Source of the DNA: Cupriavidus pauculus
Lineage (GTDB): Bacteria > Pseudomonadota > Gammaproteobacteria > Burkholderiales > Burkholderiaceae
NCBI RefSeq assembly: GCF_002858765.1
Contig: NZ_PJRP01000010.1
Span: forward strand, 124,001 to 188,000
Direction of reading: 5' to 3'
DNA: 64,000 nt
Position numbers and translations under genes: made by a program. Shown here in pieces: positions 62,759-64,000 of this stretch (its first letter is position 1; each line of letters begins with the position of its first letter). The notes below the pieces were generated by a model. That model was not told the DNA's origin and searched no databases. It saw only the letters and a program-made list of their open reading frames with translations.

Positions 62759-63979
62759 TCAGGCCGCGACGCGATCCTTCTGGGGTGCGGCCGTCGGAGC
62801 GGGCCCGATGGTCGCCACCGGCGAACTGGCGGGCGGCTGGATCACCGGTGCCGTGCCGCGCGAACGGCCCGAACTCAGGTAATCGGCGATCGATTCCTGC
62901 GTGACCTCGCCCAGGTAGATGCCGTCTGCGTCGATCACCGGCAGCCAGCTCGTGTTGTGCTGGTACATGCGCGACAGCACGATGCGCAGGTGCTCGTCGA
63001 ACGCGGCGGTGGTGGTGAACTGGCGCATCACATCGGCGCAGTTGCCGCCCTTGGCCAGCGCGTTGCGCACGTCGCGGCGCGTCACGTAGCCCAGCGCGCG
63101 CTGCGCGTCGTCCACCACCGGCAGGTGGCGCACGTCGGCGTCGTCCATCACACCGAAGGCGTCGGCCAGCGTCATGTCGGGGCGGCAGCTCGGCGGCAAC
63201 GTGGCCGCATCGCCGGCGCGCACCAGCAGCAGGCGCTTGAGCGTGTTGTCGTGGCCCACGAAGGCCTGCACGAAGTCATCGGCCGGGTGCGCCAGCAGCG
63301 CATCGGGATGGTCGAACTGCACCAGCCGGCCGGCGCGGAACACGGCCACCTTGTCACCAAGCTTGATGGCCTCGTCGATGTCGTGCGACACCATGATCAC
63401 GGTCTTGCCAAGCTGGCGCTGCATCTGGAAGAACTCGTTCTGGATGCTCTCGCGGTTGATCGGGTCCACCGCACCGAACGGCTCGTCCATCAGCAGCACG
63501 GGCGCGTCGGCCGCCAGCGCGCGGATCACGCCGATACGCTGCTGCTGCCCGCCCGACAGCTCGCGCGGATAACGCTTGAGCATCTTGTCCGGGTCCAGCT
63601 GCACCATGCGGATCAGCTCGCGCGCCCGTTCGCGGCACTGCTTCTTGTTCCAGCCCAGCAGGCGCGGCACGACCATGATGTTCTCTTCGATGGTCATGTT
63701 CGGGAACAGGCCAATCTGCTGGATCACGTAGCCGATCTTGCGGCGCAGCGTCACGCCGTCGATGCCGGTAGTGTCCTCGCCCTCGATGCGCACGGTACCC
63801 GACGTCGGCTGGATCAGCCGGTTGATCATCTTGAGCGTGGTGGTCTTGCCGCACCCGGACGGCCCCAGGAACACGCAGATCTCGCCGCGTGGCACGGTCA
63901 TGCTGACCTCGTTCACGGCACGCACTTCGGTGCCGTCTTTCTGCGGAAAGGCCTTGGTGAGTTTGTCGAGTTCAATCAT
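62759..63979 (-). CDS. Quaternary-amine-type ABC transporter ATP-binding protein with CBS domains (ProV/OpuCA-like)
   Basis: A 406-residue ATPase. Walker A is LGPSGCGKTT (about residues 38-47), YVIQQIGLFPNMTI is the Q-loop, LSGGQQQR the signature, and VLLMDEPFGAVDP Walker B. Two CBS domains follow (about residues 260-380: DADVRHLPVVDDAQRALGYVT; NTSWLPVIDADGIYLGEVTQ), as in OpuCA/OsmV. It powers uptake of glycine betaine, choline or similar osmolytes. The permease genes must lie beyond the window end. The C-terminus is Pro/Ala-rich. Confidence 0.94.
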   Translation of the reverse strand: MIELDKLTKAFPQKDGTEVRAVNEVSMTVPRGEICVFLGPSGCGKTTTLKMINRLIQPTSGTVRIEGEDTTGIDGVTLRRKIGYVIQQIGLFPNMTIEENIMVVPRLLGWNKKQCRERARELIRMVQLDPDKMLKRYPRELSGGQQQRIGVIRALAADAPVLLMDEPFGAVDPINRESIQNEFFQMQRQLGKTVIMVSHDIDEAIKLGDKVAVFRAGRLVQFDHPDALLAHPADDFVQAFVGHDNTLKRLLLVRAGDAATLPPSCRPDMTLADAFGVMDDADVRHLPVVDDAQRALGYVTRRDVRNALAKGGNCADVMRQFTTTAAFDEHLRIVLSRMYQHNTSWLPVIDADGIYLGEVTQESIADYLSSGRSRGTAPVIQPPASSPVATIGPAPTAAPQKDRVAA

Positions 63980-64000
63980 TGTCGGATTCCTTTCGGTGTC

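Overview
This 64-kb window comes from a GC-rich betaproteobacterial chromosome. It is most likely Burkholderiaceae of the Cupriavidus/Ralstonia type. The evidence is the gene order yicC-gmk-rpoZ-spoT next to greB, a Ser/Thr kinase-PP2C pair followed by rph-rdgB-hemW, a TRAP transporter, a Bug/TctC binding protein, LpxO, and heavy third-position GC with large shadow reading frames. The genus is inferred from gene content, not from a database search.

Layout. 1-7.7 kb: a minus-strand hexuronate operon (uronate dehydrogenase, SMP-30 lactonase, three-part TRAP transporter, aldose-epimerase-like protein), then a porin on the plus strand. 7.9-18.8 kb: a 10.8-kb integrated element in tRNA-Thr(CGU), flanked by a 46-bp direct repeat. 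It carries an integrase, a Toprim primase, a RepA-like ATPase, a hairpin/iteron origin candidate, a terminase-small-subunit-like protein, a major capsid protein and a two-gene accessory tail, so it looks like a capsid-carrying phage satellite. 18.9-33 kb: a HEPN pair, a degenerate receiver domain, a FapA-like protein, oxidoreductases, a MocR regulator, a diguanylate cyclase, lpxO and a DUF2252 protein. 33-45.3 kb: tRNA-fMet, tRNA-Arg(ACG) and the core housekeeping block. 45.6-55.0 kb: a second element of about 9.4 kb that has split a tRNA-Ser(UGA) gene at its anticodon loop and brings in a complete replacement tRNA-Ser. It also carries a ScaI-family restriction-modification pair, a RepA-like ATPase, an AlpA-like protein and an integrase. 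55.1-57 kb: a three-gene CsgG-like lipoprotein operon. 57-62.6 kb: a glucarate catabolic cluster (gudD, Bug protein, FadR-type GntR regulator, alpha-ketoglutarate semialdehyde dehydrogenase). 62.7-64 kb: a ProV/OpuCA-type ABC ATPase.

How the parts fit. The two ends of the window encode one oxidative uronate pathway: uptake (porin, TRAP), uronate to aldarolactone (Udh), lactone to aldarate (SMP-30), aldarate dehydration (GudD) and oxidation of alpha-ketoglutarate semialdehyde. The dehydratase/decarboxylase between GudD and the semialdehyde is not in the window. A shared 10-bp near-palindrome, consensus GTCRTAYGAC, lies upstream of udh, upstream of the porin, in the gudD/regulator intergenic region and upstream of the semialdehyde dehydrogenase. 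This suggests that the FadR-type regulator at 60 kb controls genes more than 50 kb away.

The most striking structure is the tRNA-Ser locus. The 5' half (45596-45637) and 3' half (54994-55041) of a tRNA-Ser(UGA) gene lie 9.4 kb apart and rejoin into a tRNA with a perfect anticodon stem. A full, slightly different tRNA-Ser(UGA) sits seven bases after the left crossover point.
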